Shown: piece by piece, positions 52,987-59,672 of the stretch
How positions within the stretch are numbered: position 1 is the first letter of the stretch
Layout of the letters: each line of letters starts with the position of its first letter
Assembly: GCA_036563805.1 (NCBI GenBank)
Contig: DATCLS010000044.1
Span: 1-64,000, forward strand
Direction: 5' to 3'
Length of the DNA stretch: 64,000 nt
Source: DATCLS01 sp036563805
GTDB lineage: Bacteria > Actinomycetota > Acidimicrobiia > Acidimicrobiales > VFJN01
The notes under the pieces: model-generated
Seen by the model: the letters and a program-made list of their open reading frames with translations, nothing else
Databases searched by the model: none
Told to the model about the DNA's origin: nothing
Translations under genes and position numbers: made by a program

Positions 52987-54537
52987 GTGGGTGCGGCGGC
53001 GCAGGCGACCGGTGCGGTGGGGCGGCGGCAGCGGTATCTCGACCTGGCGACCGAGCTGGCGTGCCGGCCGCCCCGGTCCGGGCTGCCGTCGTTCCCGCAC
53101 GCCGTGGCCCACATCCGCATCGCGGACGTGGCCCGGACGGTCGGCGTCACCCGGTCCGCCGTCTACCGGCACTGGAGCACCCAGGAGGAGTTCTGGGCCG
53201 ACCTCACCGCCTACCTGGCGTCCGGCGGCGAGTCGGCCTGGCTGCGGACGCTGGTGCGGACGGGTGACGCCGTCGTCGCCGACGGCACCGGTGAGGCGGC
53301 CCGGCGGGCGCTGAACCGGATCCAGGAGGAGCTGCTCGCCGACCACCAGACCGCGGTGCGGGCGGCGCTCGTCGCCTACCCGGACGTGGGGCCCGCCCGG
53401 GAGCGGGTGGCCGAGTCCGAGCGGCGGCTCGTGGCGCATGTGGCCGGGCTGGTCGACCGGCTGCGGGCCGCGCGGGGCTGTCGGTTCGCTGACGGGGTGA
53501 CCGCCACTGACGTCGCCCTCGTCCTCACCGCGCTGGGCGAGGGGTTCGCCCTCGTCGCCCGGGTCGCGCCCCGGGCGTTGGCCCGGACGCCCGTGGACGG
53601 GGATGGGGGCGGAGACCGAGGTGCGGGCGGGGCCGGCTCGGCGGCGGCCGAGCCGGCGGAGGCCGGGACCGGGACGGGCGTCGGCCCGGCGGAAGCCCGA
53701 GCCGGGCTCGGCGCCGAGGAACGCCCGTGGCTCCCCCTCGCCTTCGCCGCCCGTGCCGTGCTCGTGGGCTTGACGGCCCCGCCTGCCGGGGCGCAGGCCG
53801 CAGGCGACTCGGTCCCCGGCGCGGACGCGCTCGACGCCCCGGGCGCTGGCGCCACCGCCCCAGCTCGCCGGAGCGGGGCGGGCGCGAACGGGTCGCCGGC
53901 CGGCGACCGCCGGCGGGACTACCTCCGCGCCGCTGCCCGCCTCGCCCGGACCCACACCCCGGGGGCGGGCGACGACCCGGTCCCCGTGCTCGGTCACGTG
54001 ACGCTGGCCGGCCTGGCCCGGGAGACCGGCGACGACCGCCGCCGGCTCTACGAGCTGTGGCCGAGCCAGTCCGAGTTCCGGCTCGACCTGCTCACCCACC
54101 TGGTGGCCCGGACCTGCCGGGAGCTGGGCGACCTCCTCGAGCCCCAGGGGGCGGGACCGGTGCTCCCGGTCGCCGACCGGCTGTTCGCCTGGCTGCGGGG
54201 CACCGAGTGGCTGCCGGCGGCGTTCGCCTTCGCGCCGGTGGCGGGTCGCCGGGCGGTCCACGAGCGGGCCCGCCGGGCCGCCGACACCGGCCGGCAGGCG
54301 CTGGCCAGCAGCCTGGCACGCCTGGTGGCGGCGGCCGGCCGGCGGATGCGCCCCGGCGTCTCGCTCGACCAGCTCACGCTGCTGGTGCTGGCGCTGGTGG
54401 CCGGCGCCGTCCGCACGCTGCGCACCAACCCGGCGCTGTGGCGCACGGACGTCCGCCGCGGCGGCGCCGAGCACACGCTCTTCGGCCTCGCCGTCGCCGC
54501 CCTCATCGAGGCGACCACCCACCCCTCCCTCGCCTGA
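52987..54537 (+). CDS. Tandem double TetR-like regulator
   Basis: A 516-residue protein with two TetR-like units in one chain. Unit one: helix-turn-helix IRIADVARTVGVTRSAVYRHW (about residues 43-63), then a TetR C-terminal helical domain. A Gly/Ala-rich linker (about 200-310) follows. Unit two: VTLAGLARETGDDRRRLYELW (about 338-358), then another helical domain. The second recognition helix is less canonical. A single chain could act as a covalent dimer recognising an asymmetric site. GTG start after GGGGAGGGG. Divergent from the epimerase/CoA-transferase operon, which it may control. Confidence 0.78.
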   Translation: MGAAAQATGAVGRRQRYLDLATELACRPPRSGLPSFPHAVAHIRIADVARTVGVTRSAVYRHWSTQEEFWADLTAYLASGGESAWLRTLVRTGDAVVADGTGEAARRALNRIQEELLADHQTAVRAALVAYPDVGPARERVAESERRLVAHVAGLVDRLRAARGCRFADGVTATDVALVLTALGEGFALVARVAPRALARTPVDGDGGGDRGAGGAGSAAAEPAEAGTGTGVGPAEARAGLGAEERPWLPLAFAARAVLVGLTAPPAGAQAAGDSVPGADALDAPGAGATAPARRSGAGANGSPAGDRRRDYLRAAARLARTHTPGAGDDPVPVLGHVTLAGLARETGDDRRRLYELWPSQSEFRLDLLTHLVARTCRELGDLLEPQGAGPVLPVADRLFAWLRGTEWLPAAFAFAPVAGRRAVHERARRAADTGRQALASSLARLVAAAGRRMRPGVSLDQLTLLVLALVAGAVRTLRTNPALWRTDVRRGGAEHTLFGLAVAALIEATTHPSLA

Positions 54538-54540
54538 GCC

Positions 54541-54586
54541 CCGGCCCCGGCCCGCCGCCCGGGTTCGGGGCGGGGGTCGGGGCCGG
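54541..54586. terminator. 9-bp hairpin after the double TetR gene
   Basis: CCGGCCCCG (54541-54549) and CGGGGCCGG (54578-54586) can pair, with further GC pairing inside the loop, 3 bases after the stop codon. Confidence 0.5.
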
Positions 54587-54592
54587 TAGCGT
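54587..54592 (+). promoter_or_regulatory. -10-like TAGCGT box
   Basis: TAGCGT ends 6 bases before ATG 54599, immediately after the hairpin; no good ribosome binding site lies between. Confidence 0.4.
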
Positions 54593-54598
54593 CGAGGC

Positions 54599-54970
54599 AT
54601 GGTCCGCAGCCCGTGCCGTCGCGTCGTCGCGGCGGTGGTGGCGGCGATCGTGGCGGGGATCGCCCTGCACGACGCCGCTGGCACTGAGCGGGCGACCAGC
54701 CTGGACGCCCCGCCGCGGGAGGCGGCCGTCGTGTCCGACTGGGCGCCGGCCGGCGCGGTCTCGGCGGCGCGCCGCGCCCGGGGCGGGGGCGACGGCGACC
54801 TGCAGTCGATCCTCGAGGCCCTGCGGACGCCGGCGCTCGGGCCGGCCGCCGCCCTGGCCGCAGTGGCCGCACCCGTGTGGTGGGTGCTGCGCCGGCCGTC
54901 CGGCGGCGCCGGCCCCCGCCTGCGGCGGACGCCGCTGCCGGTCCTGCGCGCCCCGCCGGCCGGCGGCTGA
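54599..54970 (+). CDS. Small two-segment membrane protein, unknown
   Basis: A 123-residue protein I do not recognise. An N-terminal hydrophobic segment (VVAAVVAAIVAGIALHD) could be an anchor or signal peptide, and a second (PAAALAAVAAPVWWVL, about residues 82-98) a membrane helix, followed by a basic Arg/Pro-rich tail. The reading frame has normal third-position GC. It precedes another small membrane protein gene on the same strand. Moderate confidence that it is real. Confidence 0.5.
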   Translation: MVRSPCRRVVAAVVAAIVAGIALHDAAGTERATSLDAPPREAAVVSDWAPAGAVSAARRARGGGDGDLQSILEALRTPALGPAAALAAVAAPVWWVLRRPSGGAGPRLRRTPLPVLRAPPAGG

Positions 54971-55081
54971 CGACCCCCTCGCCTCGGGCCCGCTCGGCCT
55001 CCGGCGCGAGCGCACCCCGGGGCGCAGGACCGACTCCGCCGAGTCCGTCGAGCCCGCGAACGTCCTCGACCGAGGAGACCC

Positions 55082-55513
55082 ATGAACCGGACGCCCACGC
55101 GCCTGATCCCGCGGCCGCTCCCGCCCGGCGTGCGCCGGGACCTCGGGACCGTCGCCACCCTGCTGGCCGTCGCCGCCCTCGCCGCCGTCGTCTCGCTGTT
55201 CCTGCGGGGCCCCGACCGCGTCGACCGCGTGGCGGTCGAGAACCCCCACCCCTGGTACGTGAGCGTGAACGTCCGGGGCGGGGACGACGACGGCTGGCTC
55301 CCCGTCGGCGCCGTCGAGCGCGAGAGCAGCCAGTCGTACCGGGACGTCATCGACCAGGGCCCCACCTGGACGTTCCGGTTCGCCTACGCCGGCCACACCG
55401 CCGACCTGCACGTCACCCGCGACCAGCTGGCCGAGGACGGCTGGCAGGTCACCGTGCCCCGGGAGCTCGCCGAGGAGCTCAGCGGCGACCGGGTCGCCAC
55501 GACACCCCGCTGA
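55082..55513 (+). CDS. Small membrane-anchored protein, unknown
   Basis: A 143-residue protein with one N-terminal membrane helix (VATLLAVAALAAVVSLFLRG, about residues 24-43) and an extracytoplasmic beta-rich domain (NPHPWYVSVNVRG, TFRFAYAGHTADLHVTRDQL). I do not recognise the family. GAGGAGA stands 4 bases before the ATG. It is convergent with the CAP-domain gene. Confidence 0.7.
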   Translation: MNRTPTRLIPRPLPPGVRRDLGTVATLLAVAALAAVVSLFLRGPDRVDRVAVENPHPWYVSVNVRGGDDDGWLPVGAVERESSQSYRDVIDQGPTWTFRFAYAGHTADLHVTRDQLAEDGWQVTVPRELAEELSGDRVATTPR

Positions 55514-55571
55514 GTCTGCGCTGACCCCGCGCCGATCGCACGGACCCGCCGAGCCGCCGGGCGGCGGGCGC

Positions 55572-56099
55572 TCAGCGGCCGAACATCTGCACCCAGGTGC
55601 GGGTGCCGGCGTCGTAGCCGACGCCGATGTGGCGCCAGGAGCAGTTCTCGATGTTGGCCCGGTGGCCCCCGGAGCCCATCCACCCGTCCATGACGGCCCG
55701 CGCCGTCGGGTAGCCCCGGGCGATGTTCTCGCCGATGCTGCGGCCCGTGTAGCCCTGCTCCCGGGCCCGGTCCCACGGCGCCCGGCCGTCGCGGCTCGTG
55801 TGGCTGAAGTAGTCGTTCTCGGCCATGTCGTCGGCGTGCAGCTGGGCGGCCCGGGTCAGCTGGGGCTGCGGCGTTGCCGGCCCACACCCGGCCTCGGCCC
55901 GCCGGGCGTTCGTGAGCGATACGACCTCGGCCACCGGGGCGGCCTCCGGACCGCCCGGCCTCGCCGCCGGTGCCGGCGACCGCTGCGTCGACACCCCCGA
56001 GCACCCCAGCGCGGTCACCGACAGCAGCCCCGCTCCCAACGCCAACGCACCTCTGCGGGCGCGGGCTGCCCGCGCCCCGCCGCCTGTTCCCCAACTCAT
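55572..56099 (-). CDS. CAP/SCP-domain lipoprotein
   Basis: A 175-residue exported CAP (SCP-like) protein. The signal peptide ends in a lipobox (TALGC, Cys near residue 33). The CAP domain shows the conserved pattern: TRAAQLHADDMAENDYFSH, GENIARGY, and SGGHRANIENCSWRHIGVG, with the two His and the Glu of the CAP cavity present. Bacterial members are often muralytic-associated or surface proteins of unknown activity. ATG 56099 is preferred over TTG 56108. A promoter whose -10 box ends 7 bases upstream makes a leaderless transcript likely. Confidence 0.85.
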   Translation of the reverse strand: MSWGTGGGARAARARRGALALGAGLLSVTALGCSGVSTQRSPAPAARPGGPEAAPVAEVVSLTNARRAEAGCGPATPQPQLTRAAQLHADDMAENDYFSHTSRDGRAPWDRAREQGYTGRSIGENIARGYPTARAVMDGWMGSGGHRANIENCSWRHIGVGYDAGTRTWVQMFGR

Positions 56100-56106
56100 G
56101 CCCGCC

Positions 56107-56135
56107 AAGTTATGACATTTTCGTTGCGTTCGTAA
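56107..56135 (-). promoter_or_regulatory. Promoter of the CAP gene
   Basis: On the minus strand TTACGA (56130-56135), a 17-base spacer and TAACTT (56107-56112). AAGTTA (56107-56112) and TAACTT (56139-56144) form a spaced inverted repeat around the promoter. The region is clearly AT-richer than its surroundings. Confidence 0.5.
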
Positions 56136-56204
56136 CCGTAACTTAGCCGGCCGGTCGCGGCCGCTCCGAGGGGGTCGCCCGAGGCGATCAGCGAGCGAAG
56201 CCGC

Positions 56205-56400
56205 TCACGCCCCACCCTCCCGCGACAGCGTCTCGCGGTAGTTGACCTCGAGGTCGGCCTGGATGGCGTCAGGGTCGGCGTCGAGCTGGAACTGGTCGGC
56301 GAACCTTCGCCCCCGTCGGCCGCTCGCCGGGCGGCAGCCAGGTGCTGGTGTCCCACACCCCGCTGCGGCGCAGCGCCTTCCGTTCTCCCGCCCCGCCACC
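56205..56400 (-). pseudogene. C-terminal remnant of a PPOX-like flavoprotein
   Basis: Two minus-strand frames carry consecutive pieces of one protein end: ALRRSGVWDTSTWLPPGERP in one frame, then FADQFQLDADPDAIQADLEV and NYRETL in another, closed by a TGA at 56205. The W-D/STW-P then D-Q-F-Q-L-D pattern resembles the C terminus of pyridoxamine-5'-phosphate-oxidase-family proteins. A frameshift near 56310 separates the pieces and nothing upstream of 56400 remains. Confidence 0.55.
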
Positions 56401-56419
56401 GCCTCCCCCGGCGAAAACT

Positions 56420-56434
56420 CTGACGGTGTGTCAG
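56420..56434. promoter_or_regulatory. CTGAC-n5-GTCAG palindrome
   Basis: A perfect 5-bp inverted repeat with a 5-base centre lies 33 bases upstream of the cyclase GTG. It may be a regulator binding site. Confidence 0.4.
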
Positions 56435-56467
56435 GCTGGATGGCCAGCCGATCGGACCGGGGGGACC

Positions 56468-57412
56468 GTGACCCAGACGACCACGCCGACCACGTCCGCC
56501 AGCGCGCCGGCGAGCACGCCGACGCCGCCGTCCGCCTCGCGGTGGGGTCCGGAGGACGAGCGGGGGGCGCTCAACCTGCTCGACCCCGCCACCGTGCTGG
56601 CCGCCACCCAGGTGTGCCGGACCGGCAAGGTCTACAACCTCGGGCTGCCCGTCCAGCGGGAGGGCGTCCCGTGGTTCGACTACCGGGGCGCGCCGCAGCG
56701 CCTGACCCTGTCCGGTGCCGGCGAGCGGGACATGTACGTCGACTTCGGGGCGCCCGGCGACCTGGGCGCCAACGAGGACGTCCTGATCATCGCCGCCCAC
56801 AACGGCACGCACGTCGACGCCCTCAGCCACGTGTACGCCGAGGGCAAGCTCTACAACGGCTTCGACGCCTCGACCTTCAGGCCGGGCTCCGGCGCCCAGC
56901 GGTGCGGGATCGAGAAGACCGGCGGGTTCGCCGGCCGGGCCGTGCTACTCGACGTCGCCGGCCACCAGGGGGTCGACTGGCTGGAGCCGGGGACGAACAT
57001 CACCGGCGACGACCTCGAGGCCTGCCGGGCGGCGCAGGGGGTGGAGATCCGGCGGGGTGACATCCTGCTCGTCCACACCGGGTGGCTGAAGCTGTTCCGC
57101 TCGCTGGGGCCCAGGGAGGAGGCCCCGCCGATCCAGCCCGGGATCGGCCTCTCCGCGGTGCCGTTCGTGGAGGACCACGACGTCGCCGCCGTCGGCGCCG
57201 ACAACGCCGCCGTCGAGTGCATCCCGTTCGACAACGACACGTTCCTGGCCGTGCACGTCGAGCTGCTGGTCAAGCGGGGCGTGACGCTGATCGAGCACCT
57301 GGTGCTGCAGGACATGGCGGCCGACGGCTGCCACGAGGCCCTGCTGGTGGTGGCCCCGCTGCTGGTCACCGGGGCCTCCGGCAGCCCGGTCAACCCGATC
57401 GCCATCGGCTGA
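56468..57412 (+). CDS. Cyclase/kynurenine-formamidase-like hydrolase
   Basis: A 314-residue member of the cyclase family (PF04199). After a Thr/Pro-rich start comes WGPEDERGALNLLDPATVLA, then the metal-binding HNGTHVDALSHV (HxGTHxDxxxH), and later PFDNDTFLAVHVELLVKRGV. The fold binds two metal ions and hydrolyses amides or lactones; true kynurenine formamidases are shorter. Substrate unknown. The GTG at 56468 with a GGGGGG sequence upstream is used; the frame is open further upstream, where it runs over the PPOX remnant. Confidence 0.88.
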   Translation: MTQTTTPTTSASAPASTPTPPSASRWGPEDERGALNLLDPATVLAATQVCRTGKVYNLGLPVQREGVPWFDYRGAPQRLTLSGAGERDMYVDFGAPGDLGANEDVLIIAAHNGTHVDALSHVYAEGKLYNGFDASTFRPGSGAQRCGIEKTGGFAGRAVLLDVAGHQGVDWLEPGTNITGDDLEACRAAQGVEIRRGDILLVHTGWLKLFRSLGPREEAPPIQPGIGLSAVPFVEDHDVAAVGADNAAVECIPFDNDTFLAVHVELLVKRGVTLIEHLVLQDMAADGCHEALLVVAPLLVTGASGSPVNPIAIG

Positions 57413-57459
57413 CCCGCCGCCCGCCGCGGCGGGCGGGCCGCCCCCGGCGGGGCGGCGGG
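57413..57459. terminator. GC-rich hairpin after the cyclase
   Basis: CCCGCCGCCC (57413-57422) pairs with GGGCGGCGGG (57450-57459), with a second short stem inside. It begins directly after the stop codon. Confidence 0.55.
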
Positions 57460-57503
57460 TGGGGTCGCCCGGGGGCGTGTGCGAGCGACCCCGGGCGAGG
57501 CCG

Positions 57504-57509
57504 TACGCT
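57504..57509 (+). promoter_or_regulatory. -10-like TACGCT box
   Basis: TACGCT ends 7 bases before ATG 57517, so a leaderless transcript is likely for the membrane protein gene. Confidence 0.4.
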
Positions 57510-57516
57510 CGCCGGG

Positions 57517-59142
57517 ATGCTCGGCCACGCTGGCGGGGCCGCCACCCTCGACGCCCCGACCTGGTTGCTCGCCTACGGGGCCGCGGCCTGCGTGCTGCTG
57601 GCCACCGTCCTGCTGCGGTCGCGCATCCCGGCGGCTGCGCCCGACCGGGAGCCGGCCCGCGAGCGCCGCGTGCGGATGCCGGGCTGGGCGGCGGCGGCCG
57701 GCCGGGCCCTGGGGCGGGTGCTCGGCCTCGGCCTGCTGGTCGTCACCGTCGTGGCCGCCTTCGTCGGGCCCGACTCGGAGGTCGTCAACTTCGCCCCCGC
57801 TGCCGTCCTGGCCGTGTGGTGGGTCGGCCTGCCGCTGGCCTGCCTGCTCGCCGGCGACGTCATGGCCTGGCTCGACCCGTTCGGCCCGGCCGCCCGGCTC
57901 GCCCGCCGTCTGCCCCGCCGCCGGTCGCCCGGCGAGGGCGCCACCCTCGGCGCCGGCGAGACCACCGGTCGCGATGACCGGCCGGAGGCCGGCGGGAACG
58001 CCTGCGCCGACAGCGAGCCCGGCGGCGGTGGCCCGTCCGGCGCCGGCGGCAGCGGCGGGCCTCGCGGGACGGCGCCGGCCCTGCTGGCGGCCGCCGCCTG
58101 GTGGGTCCTCGCCTACCAGGGCGCCGACTCACCGCGGCCGCTGGGTGCCGCCCTGCTCGCCTACGCCGGGCTGGCGGCGGCCGGCGCCCGGCGGTGGGGC
58201 CTCGGCTGGCTCCGCCGGGGCGAGGCCTTCGGCGCCCTGTCGGCCGGGCTGGCGGCGCTCGGGGGCCGGCTCCGGTGGCGGATCCGGCCGGAGTCGGCGC
58301 CGGCCGCGGCGCCGGGCCCGGCTCCGGCGGGCGCGGACGCCGACGCGTCGGCGCTGCCCCCGCTGAGCCTCGTGGCCGTGTGGCTGGGGGCGGCGGCGTT
58401 CGACGTGTTCGCCGGCAGCGGCGCCTGGGTGGACCTGGCGGGGGCGTCGTCCGGCTGGGCCCGCACCGGCGTCGCCACCGCCGCCCTGGCCGTGGCCGTC
58501 GCCGCCGCCGGGGCGCTGGTGGCCGGGGCCGCCCGGCTGGCGGCGCAGGCAGCGGGCGACGACACAGCCGGCGCGGCCGGCCGCCACCCAGCCAGCGAGA
58601 GCCCCGCGGCCGGCGACGACACGGCCAGCACAGCCAGCGACAGCCCCGCCGCCGGTGACGACGCAGGCGACGACACCACCGGCGCCCGCCCTGCCGGCGC
58701 CCGCCCTGCCGGCGCCCGCCCTGGCGGGGCCCGCCGAGCCGGCGGTCCCGCCGACGCCCGCCGGGCCACGGTGGCGGCGCTGCTCGCCGCCACGGCCGGC
58801 GTCTTCCTGGCCCACGGCCTGCCCCTGCTGCTGGTCGACGGCCAGCGGACCCTGGCCCACGCCTCCGACCCGTTCGGCCGGGGCTGGGACCTGTTCGGCA
58901 CTGCCGACCGTCTCACCGACTACACGCCGTTCACCCCCACCGCCGTCGGGATCGCGCAGCTCGCCCTCGCCGTCGGGGCCAACCTCCTGGCCGTCGCCGC
59001 CGCTTGGTCGCGCCTGGGCGGCGCCGCCCGCGCCGGCCGGCTCCGGCCGGCGGCCGCCGCCCGGGCCGTGTGGACCATCGGCCTGGCCGTCGCCATCCTC
59101 ACCACCCTGACCGTCGCCGTCCTGGCCACCGACCTCGAGTGA
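57517..59142 (+). CDS. Large polytopic membrane protein of unknown function
   Basis: A 541-residue protein with about nine or ten hydrophobic segments (for example LLAYGAAACVLLATVLL, VLGLGLLVVTVVAAFVG, VNFAPAAVLAVWWVGLPLA, and the last WTIGLAVAILTTLTVAVLA). Two hydrophilic loops are low complexity: a Gly-rich one near residues 130-190 and one near 355-425 with SPAAGDD and GARPAGARPAGARPGG repeats. Motifs such as DVMAWLDPFG and ASDPFGRGWDLFGTAD recur in actinobacterial homologues that I know only as hypothetical membrane proteins. No enzymatic motif is visible. Confidence 0.75.
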   Translation: MLGHAGGAATLDAPTWLLAYGAAACVLLATVLLRSRIPAAAPDREPARERRVRMPGWAAAAGRALGRVLGLGLLVVTVVAAFVGPDSEVVNFAPAAVLAVWWVGLPLACLLAGDVMAWLDPFGPAARLARRLPRRRSPGEGATLGAGETTGRDDRPEAGGNACADSEPGGGGPSGAGGSGGPRGTAPALLAAAAWWVLAYQGADSPRPLGAALLAYAGLAAAGARRWGLGWLRRGEAFGALSAGLAALGGRLRWRIRPESAPAAAPGPAPAGADADASALPPLSLVAVWLGAAAFDVFAGSGAWVDLAGASSGWARTGVATAALAVAVAAAGALVAGAARLAAQAAGDDTAGAAGRHPASESPAAGDDTASTASDSPAAGDDAGDDTTGARPAGARPAGARPGGARRAGGPADARRATVAALLAATAGVFLAHGLPLLLVDGQRTLAHASDPFGRGWDLFGTADRLTDYTPFTPTAVGIAQLALAVGANLLAVAAAWSRLGGAARAGRLRPAAAARAVWTIGLAVAILTTLTVAVLATDLE

Positions 59143-59211
59143 CCGCCGGCGCCGTCCGCCGTGCCGGATCGCCGACCCCAGGGGCCGGACCGCGCCGGCC
59201 CGCGAGGCCGC

Positions 59212-59670
59212 TCAGGGCGCCACGACGAGCGCCTGGGGGGCGGCGGCCTTCATGCGGGTGCGGAGCCAGGCGAGCTGGATGGCGGTGTCGTGCTCGCAGG
59301 CGTCGACGACCGCCAGCAGCTCGGCGTCGCGGGCGCCCTGGGCGGCCTGGCCGATGACGGTCCAGGTGATGTCGGACTCCGCCGCCATCAGGTACAGGTC
59401 CTGCAGGTCGCGCAGCAGGGCGAGGCCGCCGCTCCGGGGCCCGTGGAACAGGTCGGAGTGCAGGCGGTCCGGCTCGGCGGGGGCGTTCTCGCCGTAGCGC
59501 TCGACGAACGGCGTCAGCCGCTCGACGTGCTCGTCGCACTGCCGGGCCATCCGCTCGCAGTCGTGGCGGACGTCGGGCTCGTCCTCGTGCGCCCGCCCCA
59601 CCTCCAGGAAGGCGTCGGAGAGGTGGGCCTCGGCCCGGTGGATCAGCCCGAGGTAGTGCGCCAGCTGCAC
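59212..59670 (-). CDS. All-helical ferritin-like protein, molybdoenzyme partner
   Basis: A 152-residue helical protein (YLGLIHRAEAHLSDAFLEVG, ARQCDEHVERLTPFVERYGE) with scattered Glu and His that could form a four-helix bundle. I do not recognise a precise family; ferritin-like or DUF-type. The GTG start has GGAGGG 7 bases upstream and lies 2 bases after the molybdopterin oxidoreductase stop, so it is co-transcribed and probably a partner or chaperone of that enzyme. Confidence 0.65.
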   Translation of the reverse strand: MQLAHYLGLIHRAEAHLSDAFLEVGRAHEDEPDVRHDCERMARQCDEHVERLTPFVERYGENAPAEPDRLHSDLFHGPRSGGLALLRDLQDLYLMAAESDITWTVIGQAAQGARDAELLAVVDACEHDTAIQLAWLRTRMKAAAPQALVVAP

Positions 59671-59672
59671 GG

